A stretch of 64,000 bases of DNA from Pseudooceanicola marinus (GCF_002786295.1 NZ_PGTC01000009.1:62001-126000); one strand, 5' to 3'. Counted from the first letter of the stretch, positions 9,195 to 18,059 are shown. Translations and numbers: made by a program. Notes: a model not told the origin generated them from the sequence alone.

Positions 9195-10145
9195 TCAGGT
9201 CAGGACAAGAACGATGTAGAGGCCATATAGCGCAGTCAGCACGATCCCCCAGAGCCGGCCGATGTCGCGGGCGAAGAAGACGAAGGGGATCAGCAGCAGC
9301 GAGGCCCCCAGCATGACGGCAAAGTCGAAGGCCAGCTCGGGCATGTCGACGGGGATCGGGGCGAAGATCGTGGTGATGCCGATGATGGCCAGCAGGTTGA
9401 ACAGGTTGGACCCGATCACGTTGCCCAGGGCCACGTCGGCCTGGCGGCGCAGCGCCGCCATCACCGTGGTCGCCAGTTCCGGCAGCGAGGTGCCGAGGGC
9501 CACCAGGGTCAGGCCGATCACCGTCTCACTGATACCGTAGTCGCGGGCGATCTCCGAGGCGCTGTCGACCAGCAGAGAGGCACCCAGGGGCAGGCCCGCG
9601 AGGCCCAGCAGGAGATAGAGCCCGATCTTCCAGCCGGGCATCTTCGGGTCCGCGCCTTCGAGGTCCTCCTCGTCGATGGCCGCGCCATTGGCTTCGCTGC
9701 GGTGACGCATCGCCTCGCGGCCCTGATCGAACAGGATCAGCGCCAGCATGGTCAGCAGGATCAGCCCGTCCAGATGGGTAAAGCCGCGGAAGGCCAGCAG
9801 CACGAAGATGAAGGATGCCCCCAGCATCACGACATAGCTCTTGCGGGTGTCGTGGCCGGCGGTGCGCATGGTGGCCAGGATCGCGGGCAGGCCCAGCACC
9901 AGCAGCACGTTGGCGGTATTCGATCCCACCACGTTGCCCAGGGCCAGGCCGGGTTTTTCCTGCGCGGCGGCCTTCAGCGAGATCAGGAGTTCCGGCGCCG
10001 AGGTGCCGAAGGCGACGATGGTCAGGCTGACCAGCAGCGCCGGGATGCCGATGCGCAGCGCCAGGTTGACGGCGCCCCGCACCAGCATGTCGCCGGCCAG
10101 AAGCAGGATGACGAGGCCGAGAGCGGCCATGAGCCAGACGAGCAT
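9195..10145 (-). CDS. Calcium/sodium antiporter (CaCA family, YrbG-like)
   Basis: 316 residues, about ten membrane segments in two inverted halves. Each half carries an alpha repeat: AFGTSAPELLISL with GNVVGSNTANVLLVLG, and ALGTSLPELATTV with GNVIGSNLFNLLAIIG. These hold the cation-coordinating Glu and Asn residues of the Ca2+/cation antiporter superfamily. It exports Ca2+ in exchange for Na+ (or H+). A GGAG ribosome site sits just after the stop of the 68-residue protein, so the two genes are likely co-transcribed. Confidence 0.92.
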   Translation of the reverse strand: MLVWLMAALGLVILLLAGDMLVRGAVNLALRIGIPALLVSLTIVAFGTSAPELLISLKAAAQEKPGLALGNVVGSNTANVLLVLGLPAILATMRTAGHDTRKSYVVMLGASFIFVLLAFRGFTHLDGLILLTMLALILFDQGREAMRHRSEANGAAIDEEDLEGADPKMPGWKIGLYLLLGLAGLPLGASLLVDSASEIARDYGISETVIGLTLVALGTSLPELATTVMAALRRQADVALGNVIGSNLFNLLAIIGITTIFAPIPVDMPELAFDFAVMLGASLLLIPFVFFARDIGRLWGIVLTALYGLYIVLVLT

Positions 10146-10152
10146 TCGCGGA

Positions 10153-10359
10153 TTAACTCCCCTTACGGTTTTCTGTGCCGGCCTTGCAGGGGCAGGGGCC
10201 CTTGCCGATCCGGTGCCGCCCGCAGTCGGGGCAGGTGGCAGAGACGCGGCGTGCGGGTTTCAGGACATCGCTGCCCAGTTTGCGCAGCAGCGACAGCTTG
10301 CCGAACATGGCCAGCACGGCCATACCGACGAGAAAGAGAAAGACGATCTTCAGCAGCAT
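10153..10359 (-). CDS. Short membrane-anchored protein with Cys-rich tail
   Basis: 68 residues. One N-terminal TM segment (MLLKIVFLFLVGMAVLAMF), a basic stretch, then a C-terminal CPDCGRHRIGKGPCPC that looks like a small zinc knuckle (four Cys). I do not recognise a named family. It ends 7 bp before the antiporter start and shares its strand, so it may be co-expressed with it. The coherent TM-plus-zinc-knuckle layout argues for a real gene. Confidence 0.7.
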   Translation of the reverse strand: MLLKIVFLFLVGMAVLAMFGKLSLLRKLGSDVLKPARRVSATCPDCGRHRIGKGPCPCKAGTENRKGS

Positions 10360-10462
10360 GGACGGACCGGTCTTACCGTCTGCACCCTGTCCTGACAGGA
10401 GCAGGATATCCCTGCGCGCGAAACGGCCGGGCCGCTGATCGAGAAGGGCCCAAGGGCTGCGA

Positions 10463-11269
10463 TCACAGGCCGAACCGCGCGTAGGCCGCGCGTTCCTCGA
10501 CCGTCACCAGAGCCTCGCCCAGCACCGAGGCGCCCAGGCGCTGCATCCAGCCGCGCTTGCGCCCGTAGTGGCGCAGCTTCACGTCCTTGCCGTAGCGTTC
10601 CTTCAGCACCGGCACCAGGTGACCGATGGAATCGGCCAGGCCCAGATCGACCGCCGCCTGGCCCAGCCAGATGCGACCGGTGAAGAGATCGGGATCGGAT
10701 TTCAGCCGGTCGGCGCGGCGTGTCTTCACATGGGCGATGAAATGGCCGTGGATATCGCCCAGCAGGTCCTTCAGCCGGGCCACGTCCTCTTCCTTCTCGG
10801 GCTGGAACGGGTCCAGCATGCTCTTGCTTTCGCCGGCGGTGTAGACGCGGCGCTCGATCCCCTGGCGGGCCAGGAAGACATGGGCGCCGAAGCTCGATGA
10901 GATCACCCCGATGGAGCCCAGCATCGAGCTTTCGTCGGCGATGATCTCATCCCCGGCGCAGGCCAGCCAGTAACCGCCCGAGGCCGCCACGTCTTCGACG
11001 AAGGCCAGCACCGGGATCTTCTTTTCCTCGGCGAGCCGCCGGATGCGCGCGGCGATCAGCGAACTTTGCACCGGCGAACCGCCGGGCGAATTTATGACCA
11101 GGGCGACGGCGGCGGGTTTGCCGCGCTTGAAGGCGCGCTCGATCACCGGGGCCAGCGCCTCATCGTTGAGAGAGGCACGTGCGCCGGTGGCGATCATGCC
11201 GCTCAGCCTGACGACCGCGACGGTGGGGCCGCGTTTCTTGAAGGGGTTCCGAACTGCCATGGGGGGCAT
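10463..11269 (-). CDS. S49 family serine peptidase (SppA/SohB type)
   Basis: 268 residues, the short single-domain form. The catalytic Ser is in VAASGGYWLACAGD and the general-base Lys in YTAGESKSMLDPF; INSPGG upstream forms the oxyanion region. S49 peptidases degrade signal-peptide remnants or membrane proteins. There is no N-terminal signal or TM segment, so it may be cytoplasmic or peripherally attached. Two ATGs (11269 and 11260) are possible starts. It is divergent from pgsA across 130 bp. Confidence 0.88.
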   Translation of the reverse strand: MPPMAVRNPFKKRGPTVAVVRLSGMIATGARASLNDEALAPVIERAFKRGKPAAVALVINSPGGSPVQSSLIAARIRRLAEEKKIPVLAFVEDVAASGGYWLACAGDEIIADESSMLGSIGVISSSFGAHVFLARQGIERRVYTAGESKSMLDPFQPEKEEDVARLKDLLGDIHGHFIAHVKTRRADRLKSDPDLFTGRIWLGQAAVDLGLADSIGHLVPVLKERYGKDVKLRHYGRKRGWMQRLGASVLGEALVTVEERAAYARFGL

Positions 11270-11399
11270 GTAAGGCGAGGGCCTGCGGCAGGCAAGATGG
11301 GGGGCGGCAATCCCGGGGCAAAGGTGGAAAAAACATTCGGCACCTCACGCCTGCGCGAAGGATCTTTCCCCGGCGTGCGCGGCGGAGTAGGAGGGGGGC

Positions 11400-12062
11400 A
11401 TGCAACTGACACTGCCCAACCTGCTGACCCTCCTGCGCCTGGCTGCCGCGCCCGGCATCGCGATCTGTTTCCTGGCGCTGCCCCGGCCCTTTGCCGACGC
11501 CTGCGCGCTGGTCCTGTTCGTCGTCGCCTCGCTGACCGACTACGCCGACGGCTACCTGGCCCGCAAATGGCAGCAGGTGTCGAAACTGGGCACCATGCTG
11601 GACCCGATTGCCGACAAGGCGATGGTGGTGATCGCGCTGATGGTGCTGGCGCATTTCTCCACACTCTCGGCGCTGCTGATCCTGCCCGCCGCGCTGATCC
11701 TCTTCCGCGAGGTCTTCGTTTCCGGCCTGCGCGAATACCTGGGCGACACCGCTGGTCTGCTGAAGGTGACCAAGCTGGCAAAGTGGAAGACCACGGCGCA
11801 GATGGTCGCCATCGCCGTGCTGCTGGCGCAGGGCATCGTGGAACACACCCTGGGCGAGGCGGTCTTCGGCCTCGACAACGGCCATGTCACGGCTATCCTC
11901 GATGGCGAGGCGCCGGATGACGTGGGCCTGCGTCCGCTCTTCCTGCTCAACGACCTCGCCACCTGGGCCGGGCTCGCCCTGGTCTGGATCGCGGCGGTGC
12001 TGACGGTGATCACCGGGGCGGATTACTTCCTCAAGGCCCGCCCGCATCTGCGCGACGAGTGA
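11400..12062 (+). CDS. pgsA: CDP-diacylglycerol--glycerol-3-phosphate 3-phosphatidyltransferase
   Basis: 220 residues with several TM helices. The CDP-alcohol phosphotransferase signature DG-x2-AR-x8-G-x3-D-x3-D is complete (DGYLAR ... LGTMLDPIADK at about residues 50-70). It makes phosphatidylglycerol phosphate, committing lipid to phosphatidylglycerol. The ATG at 11400 follows GGAGTAGGAGGGG. An extra loop around residues 155-180 (LGEAVFGLDNGHVTAILDGE) lengthens it over the E. coli enzyme. It begins a three-gene run with moaD and moaE. Confidence 0.95.
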   Translation: MQLTLPNLLTLLRLAAAPGIAICFLALPRPFADACALVLFVVASLTDYADGYLARKWQQVSKLGTMLDPIADKAMVVIALMVLAHFSTLSALLILPAALILFREVFVSGLREYLGDTAGLLKVTKLAKWKTTAQMVAIAVLLAQGIVEHTLGEAVFGLDNGHVTAILDGEAPDDVGLRPLFLLNDLATWAGLALVWIAAVLTVITGADYFLKARPHLRDE

Positions 12063-12091
12063 CGCGCCCCCGACACGCGACGGAGGAAACC

Positions 12092-12346
12092 ATGCAATCC
12101 CTGCAGATCGTCTATTTCGCCTGGCTGCGTGAACGCATCGGCCTGCCGCGCGAAACCTGGGAGACGAAGGCCGAAACTCCGGCGGAACTGGTCGCCGAAC
12201 TGGCCGCGCGCGAGGATCGCTATGCCCTGGCCTTTTCCGACCTCTCGGCGGTGCGTGTGGCGCTGGATCAGGAGTTGGCCGATTTCGACGCGCCGCTTGC
12301 CGGCGTGCGCGAGGTGGCCTTCTTCCCCCCGATGACCGGAGGCTGA
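12092..12346 (+). CDS. moaD: Molybdopterin synthase sulfur-carrier subunit
   Basis: 84 residues, ubiquitin-like. It ends in PPMTGG, the Gly-Gly tail that is thiocarboxylated to carry sulfur for molybdopterin synthesis. The start at 12092 follows CGGAGGAAACC. It stops one base before moaE, and the two subunits form the (MoaD-MoaE)2 synthase. Confidence 0.95.
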   Translation: MQSLQIVYFAWLRERIGLPRETWETKAETPAELVAELAAREDRYALAFSDLSAVRVALDQELADFDAPLAGVREVAFFPPMTGG

Positions 12347-12347
12347 G

Positions 12348-12815
12348 ATGGGCGACCTGCAAATCCGCGTGCAGGAGGCGGACTTCGATCCCGGCGCGCT
12401 GCTCGGCGATTTTCACCAGCTCGCCGCCCGGTCCGGCGCCGGCGCCGTGGTCACCTTCACCGGGCTGGTCCGGGACCTGCCGGGTGGCGGTTTGCACGCG
12501 ATGGAGATCGAGCATTACCCCGGCATGACCGAGAAGGCGCTGACCGCCATCGCGGAGGAGGCCGCGGGCCGCTGGGATCTGGGCCCCGTCCTGATCCTGC
12601 ACCGCTACGGCCTGATGCGCCCCGAAGAGCCGATCATGATGGTCGCCACGGCCTCGGCGCATCGCGCGGCGGCCTTCGCGGCGGCGGATTTCCTGATGGA
12701 CTACCTGAAAAGCCGCGCGCCCTTCTGGAAGAAGGAAACGACCGAGGCGGGCGAAAGCTGGGTCGCGGCCAAGGCCGAGGATGAAGCCGCCCTGGACCGC
12801 TGGCGTCAGGGCTGA
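12348..12815 (+). CDS. moaE: Molybdopterin synthase catalytic subunit
   Basis: 155 residues. Family motifs: VTFTGLVRD, IEHYPGMTEKAL, HRYGLMRPEEP and the active-site Lys region MDYLKSRAPFWKKE. Together with MoaD it converts cyclic pyranopterin monophosphate to molybdopterin. Immediately downstream of moaD, so expression is coupled. Confidence 0.96.
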   Translation: MGDLQIRVQEADFDPGALLGDFHQLAARSGAGAVVTFTGLVRDLPGGGLHAMEIEHYPGMTEKALTAIAEEAAGRWDLGPVLILHRYGLMRPEEPIMMVATASAHRAAAFAAADFLMDYLKSRAPFWKKETTEAGESWVAAKAEDEAALDRWRQG

Positions 12816-12844
12816 CGCGCCGCCCCGGTCGGCCTGCGGCCGAT

Positions 12845-12984
12845 GCCTCCGGCGGGAGTATTTCAGACAAGGTGAAGCCTGAGGGGCTGCACGAGAGGCC
12901 TCGGCGGCAGTCCGGGCTGACACCTTGGCCTGCAGGGCGTCACGCCCCTGTCTTCACTTCGTTGAAAATACTCCGGGGGAGTCT
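12845..12984. repeat. Inverted pair of a REP-like intergenic element
   Basis: The segment 12845-12877 (containing CCTCCGGCGGGAGTATTT and ending AAGGTGAAG) recurs in inverted form at about 12952-12984 (CTTCACTTCG...AAATACTCC). GGAGTATTT and GTGAAG are shared exactly; the middle varies. From memory, similar CTCCGGCGGGAGTATTT elements are common between genes in Rhodobacterales. The rest of the 220-bp gap shows no gene. Confidence 0.65.
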
Positions 12985-13034
12985 CCGGACCGGAGACGGG
13001 GGCAGAGCCCCCTGCCGTGGCCTGTCAGGGCGCC

Positions 13035-13364
13035 TCAGCCGGGCTGGTGGACGCGCTCGATGTAGGCGCGCAGTTCCTCCGCCTCGGACCGGGCCTCGCG
13101 CAGACCGTCCATCGCTGCCGACAGCTCCGCCTCGGTCTGCGACAGCTGGTTGGTCAGCTCCGCCTCGCGTTGCTGCAGGTAGGTGATCGCCTGGTCGCGC
13201 GTCTCCTCGGCCTCGTGCAACTCCTGCGCCATGCGCTCCAGCTCGCCGATGTCGGCGCTGGCCACCCGGGTGAAGCGATGGATCAGCCAGTAGGCGAACC
13301 AGCCGAGGCAGAAGGCCACGAACAGAATGATGGCCGTGGCTATGATGAATTCGGTCCTGTTCAC
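13035..13364 (-). CDS. Membrane-anchored coiled-coil protein
   Basis: 109 residues from a GTG start. One N-terminal TM helix (IIATAIILFVAFCLGWFAYWLI) is followed by ~70 residues of charged heptad-like sequence (ELERMAQELHEAEETR, LQQREAELTNQLSQTEAEL) that should form a coiled coil. No named family is recognised. It is ~50 bp downstream of the OmpA-family gene on the same strand and could be an envelope partner of it, which is inference from position. Confidence 0.75.
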   Translation of the reverse strand: MNRTEFIIATAIILFVAFCLGWFAYWLIHRFTRVASADIGELERMAQELHEAEETRDQAITYLQQREAELTNQLSQTEAELSAAMDGLREARSEAEELRAYIERVHQPG

Positions 13365-13415
13365 CCGGTGGGTCCTCGTCGTCGTGGCCGGGCGGGCGCC
13401 CGGCCGGAATATCTC

Positions 13416-15386
13416 TTACTCGTCGCCCGAGCCGGCCTCTGTGTCCGCGTCGTCAGCGCCATCGCCATCCTCCGCCGCCGCGTCGTCACTTTCGTCTGCG
13501 GCCTCCGCCGTATCCTGTGCCGTGTCCTGCGCGGTCGCGCCCGTTTCCTCCGACGCATCTTCCGCCGTTTCGTCGGCGGTGCCGATCAGGCTGAACTCGA
13601 TCCGGCGATTCGCCTCGCGGCCCGCTTCGGTCCCGTTATCAGCGATCGGCAGGGTTTCACCATAGCCTTCCGCCTCGAATGTGCGGGTCAGAACGCGGCG
13701 CAGGCGCAGCTCGTTCAGCACGGCCTGGGCGCGTTGCTGCGACAGGCTGAGGTTCATTTCCTCGCGCCCCTGGCTGTCGGTGTGACCGGCGATCTGCAGC
13801 GGCAGGTTGGGACATTCCTTCAGCACCTCGGCCATGCGGTCAAGCAGATCGAGGCTGGCGGCGTCCACATTCGTCGAGCCGGGTTCGAAATTGATCTTCT
13901 GATCGGCGGTCTGGATCGCCTGCAGATCCGCCAGGCATTCCTCCGGCGTCGGGATCGAGGCGACCGGGTCCAGTTCTTCCCGGTAGGTGACGGCGATGTC
14001 GTAGGTGCCCGAGGCGCCCAACTTCTCGCTCAGCAGGCGCGCGATGGCGTCGCTGGCCTCGGCATTGCCGGTGTTGCCGCGGATCTCAACGGCATCGGGC
14101 GTGACGGTGACAGACCCGTTGGACAGCTGCGACAGCGCGTCCAGCGCGGTCAGCACCCGCAGGGGCCAGGTCTCCGGCAGTGTCTCGTCCAGCCGCGCGG
14201 CGGCATAGACGTTTTCAGAGCCGAAGCGCGCCCGGGCCAGCGATTCGGCGGCACGGCGGGTGATCTCGTCCCCCAGGCGGCCACGGATCTGCATCATCCC
14301 TTCGGGGCTGAGCGTGGCGGTGAATTCCGGCGGACCCTCGGCCTTTTCGTCGGGGGCTTCGGGCAGCACGGCGGACAGGGAGTAGACCTCGGGCAGGCTG
14401 TTCTCCAGCTCGCCCACGACGCGATCGAAAAGGCCGGAGCCGGTGCCCTGGGCCGCGATCAGCGAAATGTCGGCATCCGAGAAAGTGACGGTGCCGCCCC
14501 CCAGTTCGCCCACGGCGCGGATCGACATCGACGCGGCCCGCGACCAGTCCGAGGACGGCACGCCCAGGCCGATCACGCAGCCGGCCGTGTCGGGTGCCCC
14601 CCAGGAGCGGGCGGCGGACAGGATGCGGTCGCGCGCCGCCTCGGTGTCGGCGGAACAGGCGTCGAAACGCGCGCCCTCGTCATCCAGCACGAAGCGCAGG
14701 GTATAGGGCGCGATGATCGGGCGCGGCGCGGAGATATCCATCGTCAGGTCGATGTCGGTGCCCGCGGCGCGGGTCAGCGCGGCCTGCATCTCGCGCTTTT
14801 CATCGGCGCTGCGGCTCATCGCGGTGATCGACACCTCGCCGGCGGAGAGGGAGATTTTCGACTGCGGCAGCTCGCGCAGGGCCTCCAGCGCATAGTCGAT
14901 CGTGTCCCCCCAGCCCTCGGGCACGGGGTAATCGGCGGTCTGCAGCAGGTCCGACACCTCGTCGACGCCGCTCAGGCGCCCGGCGCGTTCGACCAGGGCG
15001 TCGCGGTCGTACTGCATGGGGATCAGCCCGATCAGCGACAGCTCCGCCCCGTTCCGCAGGATTTCGACCGAGAACCGCGGCGGGGCGATGCCGGTCCGCG
15101 ATTCGACCTCCATCTCGTCGATCACCCGCGAGGCATCGACGACCGAGCTGGCCACCGATTTCGCCGAGAAACGGCGCGCCTCGGTGGGCGCCACGCCCGA
15201 CAGGATCACCTGCAGCCCGTCGGCCTTCACCTCGGCCCAGCCGAGGTCGTTCATGTCGAGCGAATTGCGGACAGTGATCTCGGAGTTGTTCTCGACCAGA
15301 CGGACCGTGAAGCCGGCGGCGACCAGGCTGCCGGCGGCTGCGGTCGCGAAGGCACCGGAAAGGATGGCGATGGCGGAAAGTCGCAT
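13416..15386 (-). CDS. OmpA-family envelope protein with BON-like repeats and acidic tail
   Basis: 656 residues. An N-terminal hydrophobic stretch acts as signal or anchor (MRLSAIAILSGAFATAAAGSL). The middle ~400 residues alternate short alpha/beta units of the form 'V-x-L-x-G ... ARFGSENVYAA' that resemble BON/lipid-binding repeats. A C-terminal OmpA peptidoglycan-binding domain follows (INFEPGSTNVDAASLDLLDR, IAGHTDSQGREEMNLSLSQQ, GYGE). The last ~50 residues are an acidic low-complexity tail built on DTAE/DE units. It probably spans from inner membrane to peptidoglycan. ubiA is 59 bp upstream on the same strand. Confidence 0.82.
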   Translation of the reverse strand: MRLSAIAILSGAFATAAAGSLVAAGFTVRLVENNSEITVRNSLDMNDLGWAEVKADGLQVILSGVAPTEARRFSAKSVASSVVDASRVIDEMEVESRTGIAPPRFSVEILRNGAELSLIGLIPMQYDRDALVERAGRLSGVDEVSDLLQTADYPVPEGWGDTIDYALEALRELPQSKISLSAGEVSITAMSRSADEKREMQAALTRAAGTDIDLTMDISAPRPIIAPYTLRFVLDDEGARFDACSADTEAARDRILSAARSWGAPDTAGCVIGLGVPSSDWSRAASMSIRAVGELGGGTVTFSDADISLIAAQGTGSGLFDRVVGELENSLPEVYSLSAVLPEAPDEKAEGPPEFTATLSPEGMMQIRGRLGDEITRRAAESLARARFGSENVYAAARLDETLPETWPLRVLTALDALSQLSNGSVTVTPDAVEIRGNTGNAEASDAIARLLSEKLGASGTYDIAVTYREELDPVASIPTPEECLADLQAIQTADQKINFEPGSTNVDAASLDLLDRMAEVLKECPNLPLQIAGHTDSQGREEMNLSLSQQRAQAVLNELRLRRVLTRTFEAEGYGETLPIADNGTEAGREANRRIEFSLIGTADETAEDASEETGATAQDTAQDTAEAADESDDAAAEDGDGADDADTEAGSGDE

Positions 15387-15445
15387 GGGCGGTCTTGCGT
15401 CGTTGAAGTCACGCTTTCTCTAAAGGCGCGGGGGAGGGGTTGCAA

Positions 15446-16423
15446 TCACAGCAGAAAGGCAACGGCGAAAAACGGCAAGGGCAGGAGGCCCGCATTGCGG
15501 TTGGACCGGAAGAGCATCAGCAGCCCGTCCATGTTCTCGCTGTCGAAGGTTTTCAGCTGCCACAGCAGGTGGAACCCCATGGCCCAGGGGCCCAGCAGGG
15601 CGAGGATCAGCGCCGACGGGTCCTGGCGCGGCATGACGGCGAGGATCACCGCCAGACCCATCAGCGACACGGCGGCCACCAGGAAGCGGGCCAGCCAGGC
15701 CGGCGTGCGGTCCATGAACAGCCGTGCGGTGGATTTCACCCCGATCAGCGCGTCGTCCTCCTTGTCCTGGTGGGCATAGATGGTGTCGTAGAACAGCGTC
15801 CAGGCGATGCCCGCGACGTAAAGGACGACCGCCGGCCAGCCCAGGGATCCGCTATGCGCCGTCCAGGCCAGCAGGGCGCCCCAGTTGAACGCCAGTCCGA
15901 GGAAGATCTGCGGCCACCAGGTGAACCGCTTGGCGAAGGGGTAGATGCAGACCGGGCCAAGCGCGATGATTCCCAGCACGATGGCGGGCAGGGGGAAGGT
16001 CAGCAGGATGCAGAAGGCCACCAGCGCCTGGATCACCATCCAGGCCACCGCCTGTTGCGTCGTCACCTGCCCCGAGGGGATGGGCCGCGACTTGGTGCGC
16101 TCGACCATGCCGTCGAACTTGCGGTCGGTGATGTCGTTCCAGGTGCAGCCCGCGCCGCGCATCAGCCAGGCGCCGGCGCCGCAGCCCAGGAAGATCCACA
16201 GGTCCTGCCAGCGCGGATCGCCGCCCGCCGCCATGGCCAGGAACAGACCCCACCAGCAGGGCAGCAGCAGCAGCCAGGTGCCGATCGGCCGGTCCGCGCG
16301 GCTGAGGCGCAGGTAGGGACGGGTCCAGGCAGGGGCGAGCGTGTCGACCCAGTTGCCGCTGACCGCGTCAGAGACCTGACCGGCGAGGGTGCGTTGCTCT
16401 GGCGTCGTGGGTCCGCTGGTCAT
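15446..16423 (-). CDS. ubiA: 4-hydroxybenzoate octaprenyltransferase
   Basis: 325 residues, multi-TM prenyltransferase. The two Asp-rich motifs are WNDITDRKFD and YDTIYAHQDKEDD; TKSRPIPSG is the conserved element after the first. It attaches the polyprenyl tail to 4-hydroxybenzoate in ubiquinone synthesis. The start ATG lies only 17 bp from rsmE on the opposite strand, so its ribosome site overlaps the region just before that gene. Confidence 0.95.
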   Translation of the reverse strand: MTSGPTTPEQRTLAGQVSDAVSGNWVDTLAPAWTRPYLRLSRADRPIGTWLLLLPCWWGLFLAMAAGGDPRWQDLWIFLGCGAGAWLMRGAGCTWNDITDRKFDGMVERTKSRPIPSGQVTTQQAVAWMVIQALVAFCILLTFPLPAIVLGIIALGPVCIYPFAKRFTWWPQIFLGLAFNWGALLAWTAHSGSLGWPAVVLYVAGIAWTLFYDTIYAHQDKEDDALIGVKSTARLFMDRTPAWLARFLVAAVSLMGLAVILAVMPRQDPSALILALLGPWAMGFHLLWQLKTFDSENMDGLLMLFRSNRNAGLLPLPFFAVAFLL

Positions 16424-16440
16424 ATGTAGGCCTCATGGAT

Positions 16441-17181
16441 ATGGCGAAGATCAGGCTCTGTGTAGAGCACCCGCTGGGGCAAGGGCAAACCGTTCCGCTC
16501 GAACGCGACCAGGCGCATTATCTCTTTGGCGTGATGCGCCAGGGCGAAGGGACCATGGTGGCGCTGTTCAACGGACGCGATGGCGAATGGCAGGCGGAGG
16601 TGACGCAGGCCGGCAAACGCGGCGGCGAACTCGTCTGTCGCAGCCAGTCGCGGCCGCAATCCCATCCGCCCGACCTCTGGCTGCTCTTCGCCCCGATCAA
16701 GAAGGCGCGCACCGACTTCATCGTCGAAAAGGCGGCCGAGATGGGCGCGGCGAAGATCCAGCCGGTGCAGACCGAATTCACCAATGCCGAACGCATCCGC
16801 CGCGACCGGCTGCAGGCCCATGCGGTGGAGGCGGCGGAGCAATGTGGTGCCACCCATGTTGCCGAGGTGGAGGATCTGGTGAAGCTGGATCGCCTGCTGG
16901 CCGACTGGCCGGAAGACCGGCAGCTGATGGTCTGCGACGAGGCCTTCGCCGATGCCAGCTACGGCACGCCCGACGGCGCCCCGCGGCCTCTCTCCGATGC
17001 GCCCAGGGGGGCCTGGGCCGTGCTGATCGGCCCCGAGGGTGGTTTCTCCCCCGCCGAACGTCGTCGGCTGCACAGCCAGCCCTTCGTCTGGCCGGTGCAG
17101 CTCGGCCCGCGCATCCTGCGCGCCGATACCGCCGCCGTGGCCGCGCTGACCCTGTGGCAGGCGACCCTGGGGGATTGGTGA
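16441..17181 (+). CDS. rsmE: 16S rRNA (uracil(1498)-N(3))-methyltransferase
   Basis: 246 residues from the ATG at 16441; an ATG at 16435 adds two residues but leaves only four bases after the nearest AGG. The SPOUT-class knot motifs are present: IGPEGGFSPAE and LGPRILRADTAAVAAL. It methylates U1498 of 16S rRNA. Its stop overlaps the next ATG by one base (TGATG), indicating coupled translation. Confidence 0.94.
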   Translation: MAKIRLCVEHPLGQGQTVPLERDQAHYLFGVMRQGEGTMVALFNGRDGEWQAEVTQAGKRGGELVCRSQSRPQSHPPDLWLLFAPIKKARTDFIVEKAAEMGAAKIQPVQTEFTNAERIRRDRLQAHAVEAAEQCGATHVAEVEDLVKLDRLLADWPEDRQLMVCDEAFADASYGTPDGAPRPLSDAPRGAWAVLIGPEGGFSPAERRRLHSQPFVWPVQLGPRILRADTAAVAALTLWQATLGDW

Positions 17182-18059
17182 TGGCCGCGTCCGAAACCCT
17201 GCGGCGCGCCGGCCCCGAGGATGCAGCGGCGCTGGAGGCCTTTCTGGCCCGCTATCCAGAAACCTCGATGTTCCTGCGCAGCAACCTGGCGGCCCATGGC
17301 GTGGGGCCGGGCGATCATCCCCATGCGACCGAGTTTCTGATCTTCCCCGCCGAAGGGCCGCTCCGCGCTGTCTTCGGCCGGACCTCGGGCGGTTACACCC
17401 TGGTGCAATGCCCGGGGCTGGAACCCGAGGCCTTTGCCAGCGCCGCGCGCGCCTGGGCCGGACAGGGTTTCCGTGCACTGACCGGCGAGGCGGAAATGGC
17501 CGCGCGGCTGCTGTCGGCCCTGGGGCTGGCGGGTGCGGTGGCGCATGACAATGTCGAGCCGCTGTACCGTCTGGCCCTGCGCGACCTGCCAGCAGGGGAC
17601 GAGGTGATCCGCCCGGCGCAGCCCGGGGACGAGGCGCTGCTGACCGACTGGTTCGCGACCTACGAGGCCGAGATCGGCACGGCACATGCCGACGCGGTGC
17701 AGGCGCGCGCCGACGCCCTGTCGCGGGCCCGTGCCGCCATCGCTGGCTTCCCCATGCGGCTGATGCTGGACAACGGCCAGCCGGTGGCCATGGCAGCCAT
17801 CAACGCCCGCGTGGGGGACGTGGTGCAGGTCGGCGGCGTCTTCGTGCCGCCGGAGGCGCGCAACCAAGGGCTGGGCCGGCGTGTCACCCGCGCGCTCTTG
17901 CAGGAGGAGGCGCAGGCGGACACCCGTCTGGCCGTCCTCTTCGCCAACAATGCCGCCGCGGCCCGCGCCTATGAGGCTCTGGGCTTCGTCCGCGTGGGCG
18001 ACTACCGCGTGGCGCTTGCCGACCGTCTGCTGACCATTCCCGGGGAGGGGCCCGCATGA
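17181..18059 (+). CDS. Double GNAT-fold acetyltransferase
   Basis: 292 residues. The C-terminal half is a clear GNAT domain: VQVGGVFVPPEARNQGLGRR with the acetyl-CoA loop, then LFANNAAAARAYEALGF. The N-terminal ~130 residues look like a degenerate GNAT repeat. Substrate unknown. It is coupled to rsmE upstream (TGATG) and to the membrane protein downstream (ATGA). Confidence 0.82.
   Translation: MAASETLRRAGPEDAAALEAFLARYPETSMFLRSNLAAHGVGPGDHPHATEFLIFPAEGPLRAVFGRTSGGYTLVQCPGLEPEAFASAARAWAGQGFRALTGEAEMAARLLSALGLAGAVAHDNVEPLYRLALRDLPAGDEVIRPAQPGDEALLTDWFATYEAEIGTAHADAVQARADALSRARAAIAGFPMRLMLDNGQPVAMAAINARVGDVVQVGGVFVPPEARNQGLGRRVTRALLQEEAQADTRLAVLFANNAAAARAYEALGFVRVGDYRVALADRLLTIPGEGPA

Noticed and set aside
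13017-15779. Long open frame antisense to the OmpA-family gene (about 920 codons)
   Set aside because: A G+C-driven shadow of the real gene; the predicted protein has no domain and is Gly/Arg/Gln-rich.
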